DNA of 64,000 bases from DATJGR01 sp963780795 (GTDB lineage: Bacteria; Pseudomonadota; Gammaproteobacteria; Pseudomonadales; Azotimanducaceae), in the NCBI GenBank assembly GCA_963780795.1, contig CAWADH010000006.1, forward strand, positions 124,001 through 188,000. Reading direction: 5' to 3'. A program made the position numbers and the translations under genes. A model generated the notes under the pieces. That model did not search any database. It was not told the DNA's origin and was given only the letters and a program-made list of their open reading frames with translations. Positions 8,894-17,412 of the stretch are shown here, piece after piece; position 1 is the stretch's first letter; each line of letters opens with the position of its first letter.

Positions 8894-8974
8894 GGTGGGC
8901 CGGGCCTGCGTGCAACGGAGGGGCTAGGCTAAGAGCATTCGGACGCCCATGCAAACCACTCGACGACGCACACA

Positions 8975-9577
8975 TCAACCGATCGGCGCGTCACCCCTCG
9001 ACGCGGTCGGCAGCGCCTCGTTCTGCTTCGCCACGCGCTGACCGTAAGCGGCGTTCGGCTTCACCACGTGTCCGATCGAGGCGCGGCTTGCGGGGATACG
9101 ACTGAGGCCGATCGTCCCGATGCGCGCCACGTCGCCCGGACGCAGAACTCTGATCTCGCCGCGCGGGGTGATGAGGTAGAAGTCGCGTCCGGTGCTTCGG
9201 ACCAGATCGACGTCGTCGGGCGAGAACACGTCGCGCGACGGGGCGTCCGCGCCATGCGTGTGCCAGAACGCAGCCACGCGCGTTTGCCGCGGCACCTGTA
9301 CCGCGAACGTAACGGTGTCCTGGCCCGAGCAGCCGCGGCCCACCGACGTCCAGTAGCCGCCGGCGCCGTTGTCGACGACCGCGCCGACGAACTCGCGATC
9401 GGATCGAACTGAGCGTTCGAGGTGCGCCCGACGCATTGCGTCCACCGCCGCAACCACGCTCGCATAAGCGCGTTCGCGATCGACGGAGGTCTGTACCAGT
9501 CCGCAGCGGTGCGGCGATGCGAACGCGCAGGTTGGAACAGCGACGAGCACGGCAACGAGCCACGATCTCCGATGCAT
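8975..9577 (-). CDS. Exported JAMM-like (DUF4329-type) protein
   Basis: A 200-residue protein with a signal peptide (about residues 1-20, ending CAFA). It carries a likely zinc-binding JAB/JAMM signature: HTHG at ~105-108 within AFWHTHG, followed by FSPDDVDL, which supplies the usual S-x(n)-D part. The segment DFYLITPRGEIRVLRPG then gives the beta-rich core. Members of this fold are metallopeptidases or deubiquitinase-like hydrolases, and DUF4329 domains are often found with toxins or secreted enzymes. No partner gene is obvious; it is alone between an aminotransferase and alanine dehydrogenase. Function unknown; the fold call is from motif pattern only. Confidence 0.6.
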   Translation of the reverse strand: MHRRSWLVAVLVAVPTCAFASPHRCGLVQTSVDRERAYASVVAAVDAMRRAHLERSVRSDREFVGAVVDNGAGGYWTSVGRGCSGQDTVTFAVQVPRQTRVAAFWHTHGADAPSRDVFSPDDVDLVRSTGRDFYLITPRGEIRVLRPGDVARIGTIGLSRIPASRASIGHVVKPNAAYGQRVAKQNEALPTASRGDAPIG

Positions 9578-9740
9578 CCCGGCTTCTCCTCGGGCGACAG
9601 TCTCGAATTCGATGCCCGGCGCTGGTCTGCCGGAGTCGGTTGGAGACTATTCCTGCGAGGAGATAACGAGATAGTAGAGGTGCGACGAATGGAGTCGGCG
9701 GCGCGGTGAACGTCACCTCGAGGGTGTCCGTCCGAAAAAA

Positions 9741-9770
9741 GAAACGCCCCGATCGGGGCGTTTCTCGTCG
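9741..9770 (-). terminator. Rho-independent terminator after alanine dehydrogenase
   Basis: A perfect 24-base self-complementary stem (GAAACGCCCC/GGGGCGTTTC, 9741-9764). Read on the minus strand, it is followed by a run of six T (the AAAAAA at 9735-9740). It lies 17 bases past the stop of the alanine dehydrogenase gene, which is transcribed toward it. Confidence 0.85.
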
Positions 9771-9780
9771 TCGAAGGGGT

Positions 9781-10890
9781 CTAGGCGGCGAACGGGAATC
9801 CTTTGAGCGGATATCCCAGCGCTTCGGCAACCGCCGCATGCATGATTGCGCCGCGATGCACGTTCAGACCCGCCGCCAAGTGCGGATCGGCATTCAATGC
9901 TGCAATGCCGCGATCTGCCAACGCTTTGACGAAGGGGAGAGTGGCGTTGTTGAGCGCAAGCGCCGAGGTGTGCGCGACCGCACCGGGCATGTTCGTGACG
10001 CAGTAATGCACCACGCCTTCCTCGATATAGGTCGGTGCGGAGTGGGTGGTCGGACGGCTCGTTTCGAAGCACCCGCCCTGATCGATGGCCACGTCGACGA
10101 CGACGGAACCGTCGCGCATCTCGCGCACCATCTCGCGGCTGACCAGTTTCGGAGCCGCCGCGCCGGGAACCAGCACCGCGCCGATCACGAGGTCGGCTTC
10201 GACCACGTATTCGTGAATCGTCTGCGCGTTGGCCATCACCACCCGCAACCCTGCGCCGAAGCGGTCGGCGAGCCAGCGCAACCGGTTGACCGATTTGTCG
10301 AGAATCGTCACGTCGGCCTGCATGCCGAGTGCGATCAGCGCGGCGTTCGCGCCGGCGGTGCCACCGCCGAGGATGACGACTTTCGCCGGTGCCACGCCGG
10401 GAACCCCGCCGAGCAGTTTGCCAATGCCGCCGGCTTCCTTCTCGAGGCACTTCGCGCCGACCTGCACTGCCATTCGCCCGGCCACTTCGCTCATCGGCGC
10501 GAGCAGCGGCAAGCCGCCACCGGCCGCGGTAACCGTTTCATACGCGATCGCGCTGACGCCGGATGCCATCAATGCATCGGTCTGCACGCGGTCCGCGGCG
10601 AGGTGCAGGTAGGTGAACAGGATCTGGCCGGACCGCAGCATCGGATATTCGACGGGCTGCGGTTCCTTCACCTTCACAATCATGTCCGCACTGCGGAACA
10701 CGGTCGCCGCGTCCGGCGCGATCGTTGCACCGGCGCGCTGGTAGTCGCGATCCATGAAACCGATGCCGGCGCCTGCGCGGGTCTGAACCATTACTTCGTG
10801 CCCGGCGGCGGTCAATTCGGCAACGGAACCCGGGGTCAGCCCCACCCGGTATTCGTGCACTTTGATCTCAGCGGGAACTCCGATACGCAT
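9781..10890 (-). CDS. ald: Alanine dehydrogenase
   Basis: L-alanine dehydrogenase (369 residues, normal length), catalysing NAD-dependent interconversion of L-alanine with pyruvate and ammonium. Residues known from the Mycobacterium enzyme are in register: R15, K75 (KVKEPQ), H96 (TYLHLA) and D270 (VAIDQGG). The NAD-binding VVILGGGTAG begins near residue 171. The ATG at 10890 opens with MRIGVPAEIK, the usual start; an upstream extension of the frame is dropped. A strong terminator follows the gene, and an Lrp/AsnC regulator is divergent from it, the common arrangement for alanine-responsive control. Confidence 0.95.
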   Translation of the reverse strand: MRIGVPAEIKVHEYRVGLTPGSVAELTAAGHEVMVQTRAGAGIGFMDRDYQRAGATIAPDAATVFRSADMIVKVKEPQPVEYPMLRSGQILFTYLHLAADRVQTDALMASGVSAIAYETVTAAGGGLPLLAPMSEVAGRMAVQVGAKCLEKEAGGIGKLLGGVPGVAPAKVVILGGGTAGANAALIALGMQADVTILDKSVNRLRWLADRFGAGLRVVMANAQTIHEYVVEADLVIGAVLVPGAAAPKLVSREMVREMRDGSVVVDVAIDQGGCFETSRPTTHSAPTYIEEGVVHYCVTNMPGAVAHTSALALNNATLPFVKALADRGIAALNADPHLAAGLNVHRGAIMHAAVAEALGYPLKGFPFAA

Positions 10891-11006
10891 GTCAGCGGTC
10901 CTTGAAATGAAACTGCCGCGTAGATTAGTGGGTTCGGCGGAGCAGTTCCTTGCGAAGACGCCCCAAACCGGCCAAGGTACGCAATAATCCACCACTCGAT
11001 CGAGTT

Positions 11007-11483
11007 ATGGCACAAATATCCGCCGACACAGACCGAATCGACCGCCTAATCCTTCACGAGCTTCAGCTCGATGGGCGTCTCACCAACTCGGCGCTGGCCG
11101 GGCGCGTGAGCCTGTCGGAGTCGGCCTGTCTGCGCCGCGTCCGCCGGCTCGAGAGCGCCGGTCTGATCCGCGGCTACGTCGGTCTGGTCGATCAATCCTC
11201 GGCCGGTTACCCCGACAATGTGTTCGTGCGGATCACTCTGACCAGCCAGCAGCAGGACGACCTCCGGCGCTTCGAGAGCGCAGTGCGCGAAGTGCCGGAA
11301 GTGATGGAGTGCTATCTGATGTCGGGCGACGCCGACTATCTGCTGCGCGTGATCGTCGCCGACGCGCGCGACTACGAACGCGTCCACAGCCAGCATCTGA
11401 CGCAACTGCCAGGCGTCGATCGCGTGCACTCGAGTTTCGCCCTGCGCACGGTGATCAAGAAGACCGAGATCCCGGTGCGCTGA
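11007..11483 (+). CDS. Lrp/AsnC family transcriptional regulator
   Basis: A 158-residue Lrp-type regulator. The N-terminal helix-turn-helix (about residues 8-60; LDGRLTNSALAGRVSLSESA) is followed by a RAM ligand-binding domain (GYVGLVDQ to VIKKTE), with the effector-site-like region GDADYLLRV. The start is the ATG at 11007, because MAQISADTDRIDRLIL is the usual Lrp beginning; an earlier GTG would add unrelated residues. It diverges from ald across a 116-bp gap that probably holds both promoters. It probably senses alanine and controls ald (inferred from position). No clear operator was found by eye. Confidence 0.88.
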   Translation: MAQISADTDRIDRLILHELQLDGRLTNSALAGRVSLSESACLRRVRRLESAGLIRGYVGLVDQSSAGYPDNVFVRITLTSQQQDDLRRFESAVREVPEVMECYLMSGDADYLLRVIVADARDYERVHSQHLTQLPGVDRVHSSFALRTVIKKTEIPVR

Positions 11484-11488
11484 TTTCC

Positions 11489-12928
11489 TTACTGAATGAG
11501 CGCCGGCATCCGCGCCGACCACGGCGCCGCCTGCTCGATCTGCGCAGCGAGGCGCAGCAGAATGGACTCGTCAGCGAACCGGCCGACGAACTGACTGCCC
11601 ATCGGCAGACCGTCCTTGGACCAGTGCAGCGGCAGCGAGATGGCGGGTTGGCCGGTGGCATTGAACAACGGCGTGAACGGAAAGAACTCGAACGTCTGCC
11701 GCGTCCACGTCAGCCCGTCGATGCCGGGCGCGTTCTGATTCACCACGCCGTGTTTCGGCGGCGGTTGTCCCGACGTCGGCGAGAGCAGCACGTCGATGCC
11801 TTGAAAGTACTGACCGATCTTGCGCGACACCGAATTGAAGTAGTCGAGCGCGCCCGCAACATCGAACGCTGTCATCTTCAGCGCGTCTTCGTAGCAGGCG
11901 AGGGTGGCCGACTCGAGCGTATCGAGCGACGGCTTGCGCCCGGTCGACGACGCAACCGCCGCGATCCCCGCCGCCGTGCCCACGCACCAGATTACATGAA
12001 CGTTTTTGGTGAACGACTCGAAGTCGAACGCGAGCGATGCATCGGTCACGTCGTGGCCGAGATCGGTCAGCAGTGCGCGTGTGCGCTGCATCGACTCAGC
12101 GCATTCCGGGTGCAACGACGCGCCGAACGGAGACTTCGTCAGACAGCCGATCCGCAGCCGCTGCGGCGGGCGGCCGAGCTGCGAAAGAAAGCCGCCGGCT
12201 TCCACCGGCGCGATCGACGGCGCGCCGATGTCGGCGCCCGCAACTGCGTCGAGCATCCCAGCAGCGTCGCGCACGCTGCGCGTCACCACGAATTCGATCG
12301 CCTGGCCGAACAGTGGGTCCGATGCGTCCGGACCGCTCGGCGTGCGGTCGCGCGTCGGCTTCAGACCGACGAGACCGTTGCTCGACGCCGGAATCCGAAT
12401 CGAGCCGCCGCCGTCGTTCGCATGAGCGATCGGCACGATGCGGGCGCCGACCGCGGCACCGGAACCGCCGCTCGACCCGCCGGGGCTATGGCCGAGCCGC
12501 CACGGATTGTGCGCGGGACCGAAGGCGACCGGTTCGGTCGTGCCGCAATAGCCGAACTCCGGCGTTTGCGTCGTACCGACCGTGACGAGTCCGGCGCGAC
12601 GGAAGCGCGCCATCAGTTCCGTGTCGCCCGGAAACGACACGCCGGCTGCGAGTCGACTGCCCATCCGGCACGGCGCGCCGCCGGCATGCAGCGCAAGTTC
12701 CTTGATCAGAAACGGCACGCCGGCAAACGGCGCATGGCTGTTCAAAGCCGCCACATCGGCGGCGCTCGCATCGGTGAGCACCTCGAGCACGGCGTTCAGT
12801 TTCGGGTTGAAGCGGGCGATCGCCGACAGCGCGACTTCGCGAACTTCCGCTGCCGAAACGTCGCGGCGGCGGATCAACTCGGCGAGCGCGGTTCCATCGA
12901 GTCGCGCGTAATCTTCGAACGACAGCAT
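11489..12928 (-). CDS. Amidase (amidase-signature family)
   Basis: A 479-residue amidase-signature hydrolase. The catalytic triad is in place: K76 (VPFLIKEL), cis-Ser S152 in GHSPGGSSGG, and nucleophile S176 in DGGGSIRIPAS. Spacing between the two serines (24) matches fatty acid amide hydrolase. The C-terminal part (NATGQPAISLPLHW) resembles 6-aminohexanoate-cyclic-dimer hydrolases and related amidases. The substrate is unknown; it is not GatA, since there is no gatB/gatC nearby. It is convergent with the Lrp gene, 5 bp away. A second amidase with the same layout is at 62040-63464. Confidence 0.85.
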   Translation of the reverse strand: MLSFEDYARLDGTALAELIRRRDVSAAEVREVALSAIARFNPKLNAVLEVLTDASAADVAALNSHAPFAGVPFLIKELALHAGGAPCRMGSRLAAGVSFPGDTELMARFRRAGLVTVGTTQTPEFGYCGTTEPVAFGPAHNPWRLGHSPGGSSGGSGAAVGARIVPIAHANDGGGSIRIPASSNGLVGLKPTRDRTPSGPDASDPLFGQAIEFVVTRSVRDAAGMLDAVAGADIGAPSIAPVEAGGFLSQLGRPPQRLRIGCLTKSPFGASLHPECAESMQRTRALLTDLGHDVTDASLAFDFESFTKNVHVIWCVGTAAGIAAVASSTGRKPSLDTLESATLACYEDALKMTAFDVAGALDYFNSVSRKIGQYFQGIDVLLSPTSGQPPPKHGVVNQNAPGIDGLTWTRQTFEFFPFTPLFNATGQPAISLPLHWSKDGLPMGSQFVGRFADESILLRLAAQIEQAAPWSARMPALIQ

Positions 12929-12962
12929 CTGCGTCTCCTGATTCTGTTCGGCGCGCGACTGA

Positions 12963-13772
12963 CTAAAGCAGATCGACCGGCTTCAGTCCGAATTCCTCGA
13001 TCAATGCATCGGCGTAGTCGATGCGCCCGGTGATCTGCTTCGGGTCGCCGTGACACAGCCGCAGGCACGCTTCGGCCATGTGCTCGATCGGCGTGACCCG
13101 TTCCTTGTTGGTCTCGTTGATCAGCTTGTGGTGCATGACGCCTGGGGTTGCCACGAGGCCAGGCGAGATCACGTTCACGCCGATGCCGTTCTCGTAAACC
13201 TCTTGCGCGAGTCCTGTCGTGAACCGTTCGAGCGCCGCTTTGCACATGCCATAGACGGTGCCGCCCCGGCCGGCCATGTCCTTCTGCGGATGAATGGCCG
13301 CGTGGGAGGAGATGTTCAGAATCCAGCCGCGCCCGCGTTCTTTCATTCCGGGCAGCACGCGTTGAGACAACTCGAACGGCGCCCACACCTGTACATCCAT
13401 CATCAGGCGGAAGCGTTTCTCCGGGAAGTCTTCGACCGGGATGAAGTACGTGATCGCGGCGTTGTTCACCAGAATGTCGACCGATCCGTATGTCGCCTCG
13501 GCCGCATCGATCAGCGCTTTTCGGTCGGCCGCCACCGCCAGGTCGGCGCGCACCGCAGTCGCGCTGCCGCCGGCCGCATTGATGCGGTCTACCGTGTCGG
13601 TGATGGTGCCGGGCAGGTAATGGTCTTCGGCTTCGACGGTGCGCGCGCTGACGACCACTTTCGCGCCTTCCATCGCAAAGCGTCTCGCGATCGCCTCGCC
13701 GATGCCGCGACTCGCGCCTGTCACCACCGCCACCTGACCCGCCAATACTCCGTTGCGATTGATCCCGGCCAT
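12963..13772 (-). CDS. Short-chain dehydrogenase/reductase
   Basis: A 269-residue SDR oxidoreductase. It has the cofactor motif TGASRGIG (18-25), NNAA (103-106), Ser155/156 in NISSHAA, and the Y174-x3-K178 pair in YGMCK. A basic residue (SAR, 42-44) after beta-2 suggests NADP(H) preference. The ATG at 13772 is preferred because GGGGGAAG precedes it; the open frame reaches 28 codons further without an SD. It lies upstream of the amidase on the same strand with a 34-bp gap, so the two may be co-transcribed. Substrate unknown. Confidence 0.82.
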   Translation of the reverse strand: MAGINRNGVLAGQVAVVTGASRGIGEAIARRFAMEGAKVVVSARTVEAEDHYLPGTITDTVDRINAAGGSATAVRADLAVAADRKALIDAAEATYGSVDILVNNAAITYFIPVEDFPEKRFRLMMDVQVWAPFELSQRVLPGMKERGRGWILNISSHAAIHPQKDMAGRGGTVYGMCKAALERFTTGLAQEVYENGIGVNVISPGLVATPGVMHHKLINETNKERVTPIEHMAEACLRLCHGDPKQITGRIDYADALIEEFGLKPVDLL

Positions 13773-13874
13773 GACTTCCCCCGTATTTTTCGTGTCTCTT
13801 CCCGTGCGTTGGGATGATACAACGCTGCGAAATCGAGCGTTATGATTGCTGCCCACGGCTAAGGAAATCGAATC

Positions 13875-14384
13875 ATGCGATCGATTGTGCTTTCAGTCGT
13901 AGTGACAACCGCGATGGCCGCATTGGATGCGCACGCAGCGGAGCAGGTGTTCGGCACCAGCGACGCGCAGGCCTGTTACGAAGCCGCTACCTACAGTCCG
14001 AAGATTTCCAGCGAAGCGTCGTGCGACGACGCGATCAAACGCGGCAAACTGTCGCGGCCGCAGCTCGCAGCAACGTACTCGAACCGGGGCATCATCCTGG
14101 CGAACCACGGTGAACTCGACAAGGCGATCGAGGACCAGAACGCCGCCATCGCATTGGATCCGGATTCGGCGCGCGCGCACGTCAATCGCGGCAACGTCTA
14201 CTACCGCTACAACCGTCACAACGAAGCGGTAGCCGATTACAACCAGGCCATCACGTTGTCGCACGGCGGACTCGCGCCGGCGTACTTCAATCGCGGCAAG
14301 TCGCACCTTGCGCTCGGCGAAACCGAGGCGGCCGCCCAAGACTTCCAGCAGGCCGCGACGCTGGCGCCGGAAACGTACAAGTAA
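13875..14384 (+). CDS. Exported tetratricopeptide-repeat protein
   Basis: A 169-residue protein with an N-terminal signal peptide (residues 1-21, ending AHA-A) and about three TPR units (residues ~65-98, 99-132, 134-166). Each shows the W/Y..NRG.. and A...P pattern, for example SNRGIILANHGELDKAIEDQ. TPR arrays mediate protein-protein contacts, here presumably in the periplasm. Two Cys outside the repeats (ACYEA, SCDDA) could form a disulfide. No partner is evident; the gene diverges from the SDR gene and is convergent with alr. Confidence 0.75.
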   Translation: MRSIVLSVVVTTAMAALDAHAAEQVFGTSDAQACYEAATYSPKISSEASCDDAIKRGKLSRPQLAATYSNRGIILANHGELDKAIEDQNAAIALDPDSARAHVNRGNVYYRYNRHNEAVADYNQAITLSHGGLAPAYFNRGKSHLALGETEAAAQDFQQAATLAPETYK

Positions 14385-14420
14385 CCGACGATGGAACCGA
14401 GGGGCGGGCGGCGCGGCAGC

Positions 14421-15467
14421 TCAGCCGACGTAGCGGCGCTCGCTGCGCTGGCCGAGTCCGGTGAGAATCTCGTAGGTATTCGTGCCGGCGAGTTCGGCGA
14501 CGTCTTCGATCGGCACCTGCGGCCCGATGAGTTCCACCCAATCGCCGACCTTTACCGCGTCGGCCAGTCCGGTGACGTCGACCGTCGTCAGATCCATCGA
14601 CACGCGACCCACGATCGGCACACCGGCGCCGAGAATCGCGCAATAGCCGTGCCCCGACAGCACGCGCGGCAGACCGTCCGCATAGCCGACGTCAATGGTC
14701 GCGATGACCCGTTCCGTGTCGGCGATGCCGGTGGCGCCATAGCCGACGGGTTCAAACGCCGGCACGCGGCGCAGTTGCACAATGCGCGCTTCGAGCGTCG
14801 CTACCGTTGCGAGTGCGGTCATCGGATCGTCGAACGGACTCGCACCATATAGCGCGACCCCCGGCCGGCACACGTCGCCGCGGTATTGAGGGCCGAGCAG
14901 AATGCCCGCCGAGTTCGCCATGCTCGTGGCGACACCCGGGAACCGCGCCGTCACTTCGTTGAAGCGTTCGAGTTGCATCGCGTTGCGCGGGTGCTGCGGT
15001 TCCTCGGAGCACGCGAGATGGGTCATCAGCAACGCCACTTCGAACTGCTCGAACCGCTCGGGATGCGCATCGGCCGGCGAGAAGCCGAGCCGGTTCATGC
15101 CGGTATCCACGTGCACCGCGATGGGTCGCGATCGATACGGTCGCCACGCCTCGAGTTGCGCATCGGTATTGATGACCGGCACGAGGTCGTACTCGGCCGC
15201 GCGCGGCGCCTCGACCTCGCTGACACCCTCGAAAACGTACAGCTCCGGCAGATCGATCACGTCACGCAGCGCGATGCCTTCGGTGACCGTCGCCACGAAG
15301 AACGTCGTGCATCCTTCGGCGGCAAGTCGGGAGGCGATCGCAGCTGCGCCGAGCCCGTAACCGTTGGCCTTCACGACCGCGCCGCATTCGGACGGCGCCG
15401 CCAGCGCTTTGAGCGTGTGGTAGTTGCGCGCCAGCGCTCCGAGATCGACCGTCAGACGACTCGCCAC
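14421..15467 (-). CDS. alr: Alanine racemase
   Basis: PLP-dependent alanine racemase (348 residues), supplying D-alanine for peptidoglycan or degrading D-alanine. PLP Lys K33 sits in AVVKANGYGLG, and the second catalytic base, Tyr243, is in VGYGATGIAD. The conserved DTGMNRLGF (121-129) and RPGVALYGASPF are present. The start is GTG (15467) with GAGGC upstream. The gene follows cytochrome c4 by 16 bp. The replicative helicase gene often next to alr is absent. Because ald is nearby, a catabolic (DadX-like) role is possible. Confidence 0.93.
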   Translation of the reverse strand: MASRLTVDLGALARNYHTLKALAAPSECGAVVKANGYGLGAAAIASRLAAEGCTTFFVATVTEGIALRDVIDLPELYVFEGVSEVEAPRAAEYDLVPVINTDAQLEAWRPYRSRPIAVHVDTGMNRLGFSPADAHPERFEQFEVALLMTHLACSEEPQHPRNAMQLERFNEVTARFPGVATSMANSAGILLGPQYRGDVCRPGVALYGASPFDDPMTALATVATLEARIVQLRRVPAFEPVGYGATGIADTERVIATIDVGYADGLPRVLSGHGYCAILGAGVPIVGRVSMDLTTVDVTGLADAVKVGDWVELIGPQVPIEDVAELAGTNTYEILTGLGQRSERRYVG

Positions 15468-15483
15468 ACGCGGCCTCGCCTCG

Positions 15484-16107
15484 TCATTTGAGTGATCGGA
15501 TGTACACGACCACGTTGTTGATCGCCTGATCGTTCGCGAGCATCGCCGCCATCGGCTTCATTTGCGCGCCGTAGGCGTCTTTCGGATTGGTACCGCGTAT
15601 GCCTTTCTTGAAGTTCTGCAATTCGCGCACGAGATACCAGTCGTCCTGATCGGTGAGACGCGGCGAGTTCAAGGCCACGTTCCCTTCGGCTTTCGGACCA
15701 TGGCACGCGGCGCAGGTTGCATAGAGCTGCTTGCCCGCCGCCGCATCGCCTTGCACCGTCGCGGCCGGCACCGGCGCCGTCAACGTACCTATATAGGCAA
15801 CCACGTTGTCGATCGCGGCATCATTTGCGAGCGTCATCGCCATCGGCTTCATCTGCGCACCGTAAATGTCGCCGGGCGTGGTGCCGCGAATGCCGTCCTT
15901 GAACGCCTGCAACTGGCGCTTCAGATACCAGTCGTACTGGCCGGCGATGCGCGGCGCGTTCAGCGACTGGTTGCCGCCGCCGTTGGGTCCGTGGCAGGTC
16001 GAGCAGACCGAATACGCAGCTTTGCCCGCTGCGGCATCGGCCGCGCGCGCGGAATTGACACCCGCTACGCCGACGATCCAGACGAGCAGCCATATCATCG
16101 AACGCAT
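15484..16107 (-). CDS. Dihaem cytochrome c4-like protein
   Basis: A 207-residue periplasmic dihaem cytochrome of the c4 family. It has a signal peptide (1-22) and two homologous haem domains with CSTCH (35-39) and CAACH (132-136). Each half ends in GAQMKPMA, which carries the Met ligand (M86/M89 and M183/M186). The halves are strikingly alike (APRIAGQYDWYLKRQLQAF against SPRLTDQDDWYLVRELQNF). Such proteins pass electrons to terminal oxidases. A good SD (AAGGAG) precedes the ATG. It may be co-transcribed with alr. Confidence 0.88.
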   Translation of the reverse strand: MRSMIWLLVWIVGVAGVNSARAADAAAGKAAYSVCSTCHGPNGGGNQSLNAPRIAGQYDWYLKRQLQAFKDGIRGTTPGDIYGAQMKPMAMTLANDAAIDNVVAYIGTLTAPVPAATVQGDAAAGKQLYATCAACHGPKAEGNVALNSPRLTDQDDWYLVRELQNFKKGIRGTNPKDAYGAQMKPMAAMLANDQAINNVVVYIRSLK

Positions 16108-16545
16108 GTATCGCTCCTTTTTATTAGGGGAATGCTACCCGCAACGGCTGATCGCGGCAGCTGTTCAGCGTTCGAGTCTTCAAATCAGCGGGGATCGGCG
16201 CTAATTCTTTGTCCAGCGCCAAAGAAAACTCAGTCGCGACACCATCCCCCTTTCTCGACGTTCGCGGCGTCGTCGATCCGTCTCTTCACCATCGCGACGC
16301 GCATTCAACTCCTGCAACCGATGGTTTCCGAGACGTCGGTCGGTTGCCGTTCTCCGGTCTTCGCCGGAACGCGTATCCAACTGCTCTCGCGTACCGATAA
16401 TCGATTGTTCGTCCATTAATCATCGTCTCGTCCGCAAGGACCGCCGTAATATATCCTGCCGCCAATGAAAGTACAGGTACCTCAATAGCTTGCACGAGAG
16501 AGTTAATAGCGGCATCTTCACTTACCCCACTTTCGAGCATCCGCG
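16108..16545. other. 438-bp intergenic stretch, relatively AT-rich, with one doubtful small ORF
   Basis: Between the start of the cytochrome c4 gene (minus) and an SDR gene (plus). It is lower in GC than the surroundings. The promoter of each flanking gene must lie here, but no convincing -35/-10 pair was picked by eye. The only coding candidate is a 71-codon ORF listed separately. Confidence 0.5.
16201..16416 (-). CDS. Possible small Arg-rich hypothetical protein
   Basis: A 71-residue ORF, strongly basic and charged, with repeated D-R-R and E-R-R units (GEDRRTATDRRLG, RRRRERRERG). A GACGAG sequence ~10 bases before its ATG could be an SD. Repeated DRR patterns occur in short uncharacterised proteobacterial proteins, but low complexity also arises from chance in GC-rich DNA. 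Not recognised; listed because nothing else occupies this gap. Confidence 0.3.
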   Translation of the reverse strand: MDEQSIIGTREQLDTRSGEDRRTATDRRLGNHRLQELNARRDGEETDRRRRERRERGMVSRLSFLWRWTKN

Positions 16546-17403
16546 ATGAAAACCGCCGTCGTCACCGGCACGAGCACCGGCATCGGACTGGCAACCAGCC
16601 TGCATCTCGCAGCGAACGGCTATCGCGTGTTCGCCGGTATGCGCAATCGCGCCAAGGCGCAACCGCTGCGCGACGCGGCATCCAAAGACCGGCTGCCGAT
16701 CGAGGTGATCGAACTCGACGTTACGTCGCAGGAGTCGTGCGATCGCGCGTTCGCGCAAGTCGGAACGGTGGATGTGCTGGTCAACAACGCCGGCATCGGT
16801 GGTGCGTCGCCGCTCGAATTGACGCCTGAAGCCGAACACCGGCAGATGTTCGAAACCAACTACTTCGGCGCGGTGCGCTGCATCCAGGCGGTGCTGCCGA
16901 GCATGCGCGAACGCTGCTCCGGCACAATCGTGAACATCACGTCGATCACGGGTCTCATCGCGACACCGAACCAGGTCGCGTATTCGGCGTCGAAGTGGGC
17001 ACTCGAGTGCCTCGGTGAAGCGCTTGCGCACGAGGTGTACCGATTCGGTGTTCGGGTGGTGAACGTCGAACCGGGCGTGATCATGACGAGCATCTTCGAG
17101 AACTCGGCGGAGACGACGCGATACGACAAGACGTCGCCGTACCAGCCGATCATGCGCCGCAACGGCAAGCTGTTCGCCGCAGGATTCCGCGTCGCGGCGC
17201 AACCGATCGAGGTCGCGAAGGTCATCCTCGAAGCGATCACCACCTCCGACTACCGGTTGCGCTGGCCGGTGGGAACGGACGCACACGGCCTGGCGACAGG
17301 GCGGCCAAAAATCAGCGACGAAGAATGGGTTCGCATGGGCGCCGATCTGAGCGACCAGGAATACAACAGCTGGTATCACGACCGTTTCGGCATCACGCTT
17401 TAG
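16546..17403 (+). CDS. Short-chain dehydrogenase/reductase
   Basis: A 285-residue classical SDR with cofactor loop TGTSTGIG (7-14), NNAG (80-83), and catalytic S133 (NITSITG), Y146 and K150 (YSASK). R33 in the motif GMRNRAK suggests NADP(H). The C-terminal extension after residue 200 is typical of the SDRs that act on long-chain or steroid-like substrates. It ends 9 bp before the KASIII-like gene, so the pair is probably an operon. Product and substrate unknown. Confidence 0.82.
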   Translation: MKTAVVTGTSTGIGLATSLHLAANGYRVFAGMRNRAKAQPLRDAASKDRLPIEVIELDVTSQESCDRAFAQVGTVDVLVNNAGIGGASPLELTPEAEHRQMFETNYFGAVRCIQAVLPSMRERCSGTIVNITSITGLIATPNQVAYSASKWALECLGEALAHEVYRFGVRVVNVEPGVIMTSIFENSAETTRYDKTSPYQPIMRRNGKLFAAGFRVAAQPIEVAKVILEAITTSDYRLRWPVGTDAHGLATGRPKISDEEWVRMGADLSDQEYNSWYHDRFGITL

Positions 17404-17412
17404 GGGAAGCAC

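Noticed and set aside
11489..12928. GatA subunit of the tRNA amidotransferase
   Set aside because: No GatB or GatC nearby, and the C-terminal part resembles stand-alone amidases.
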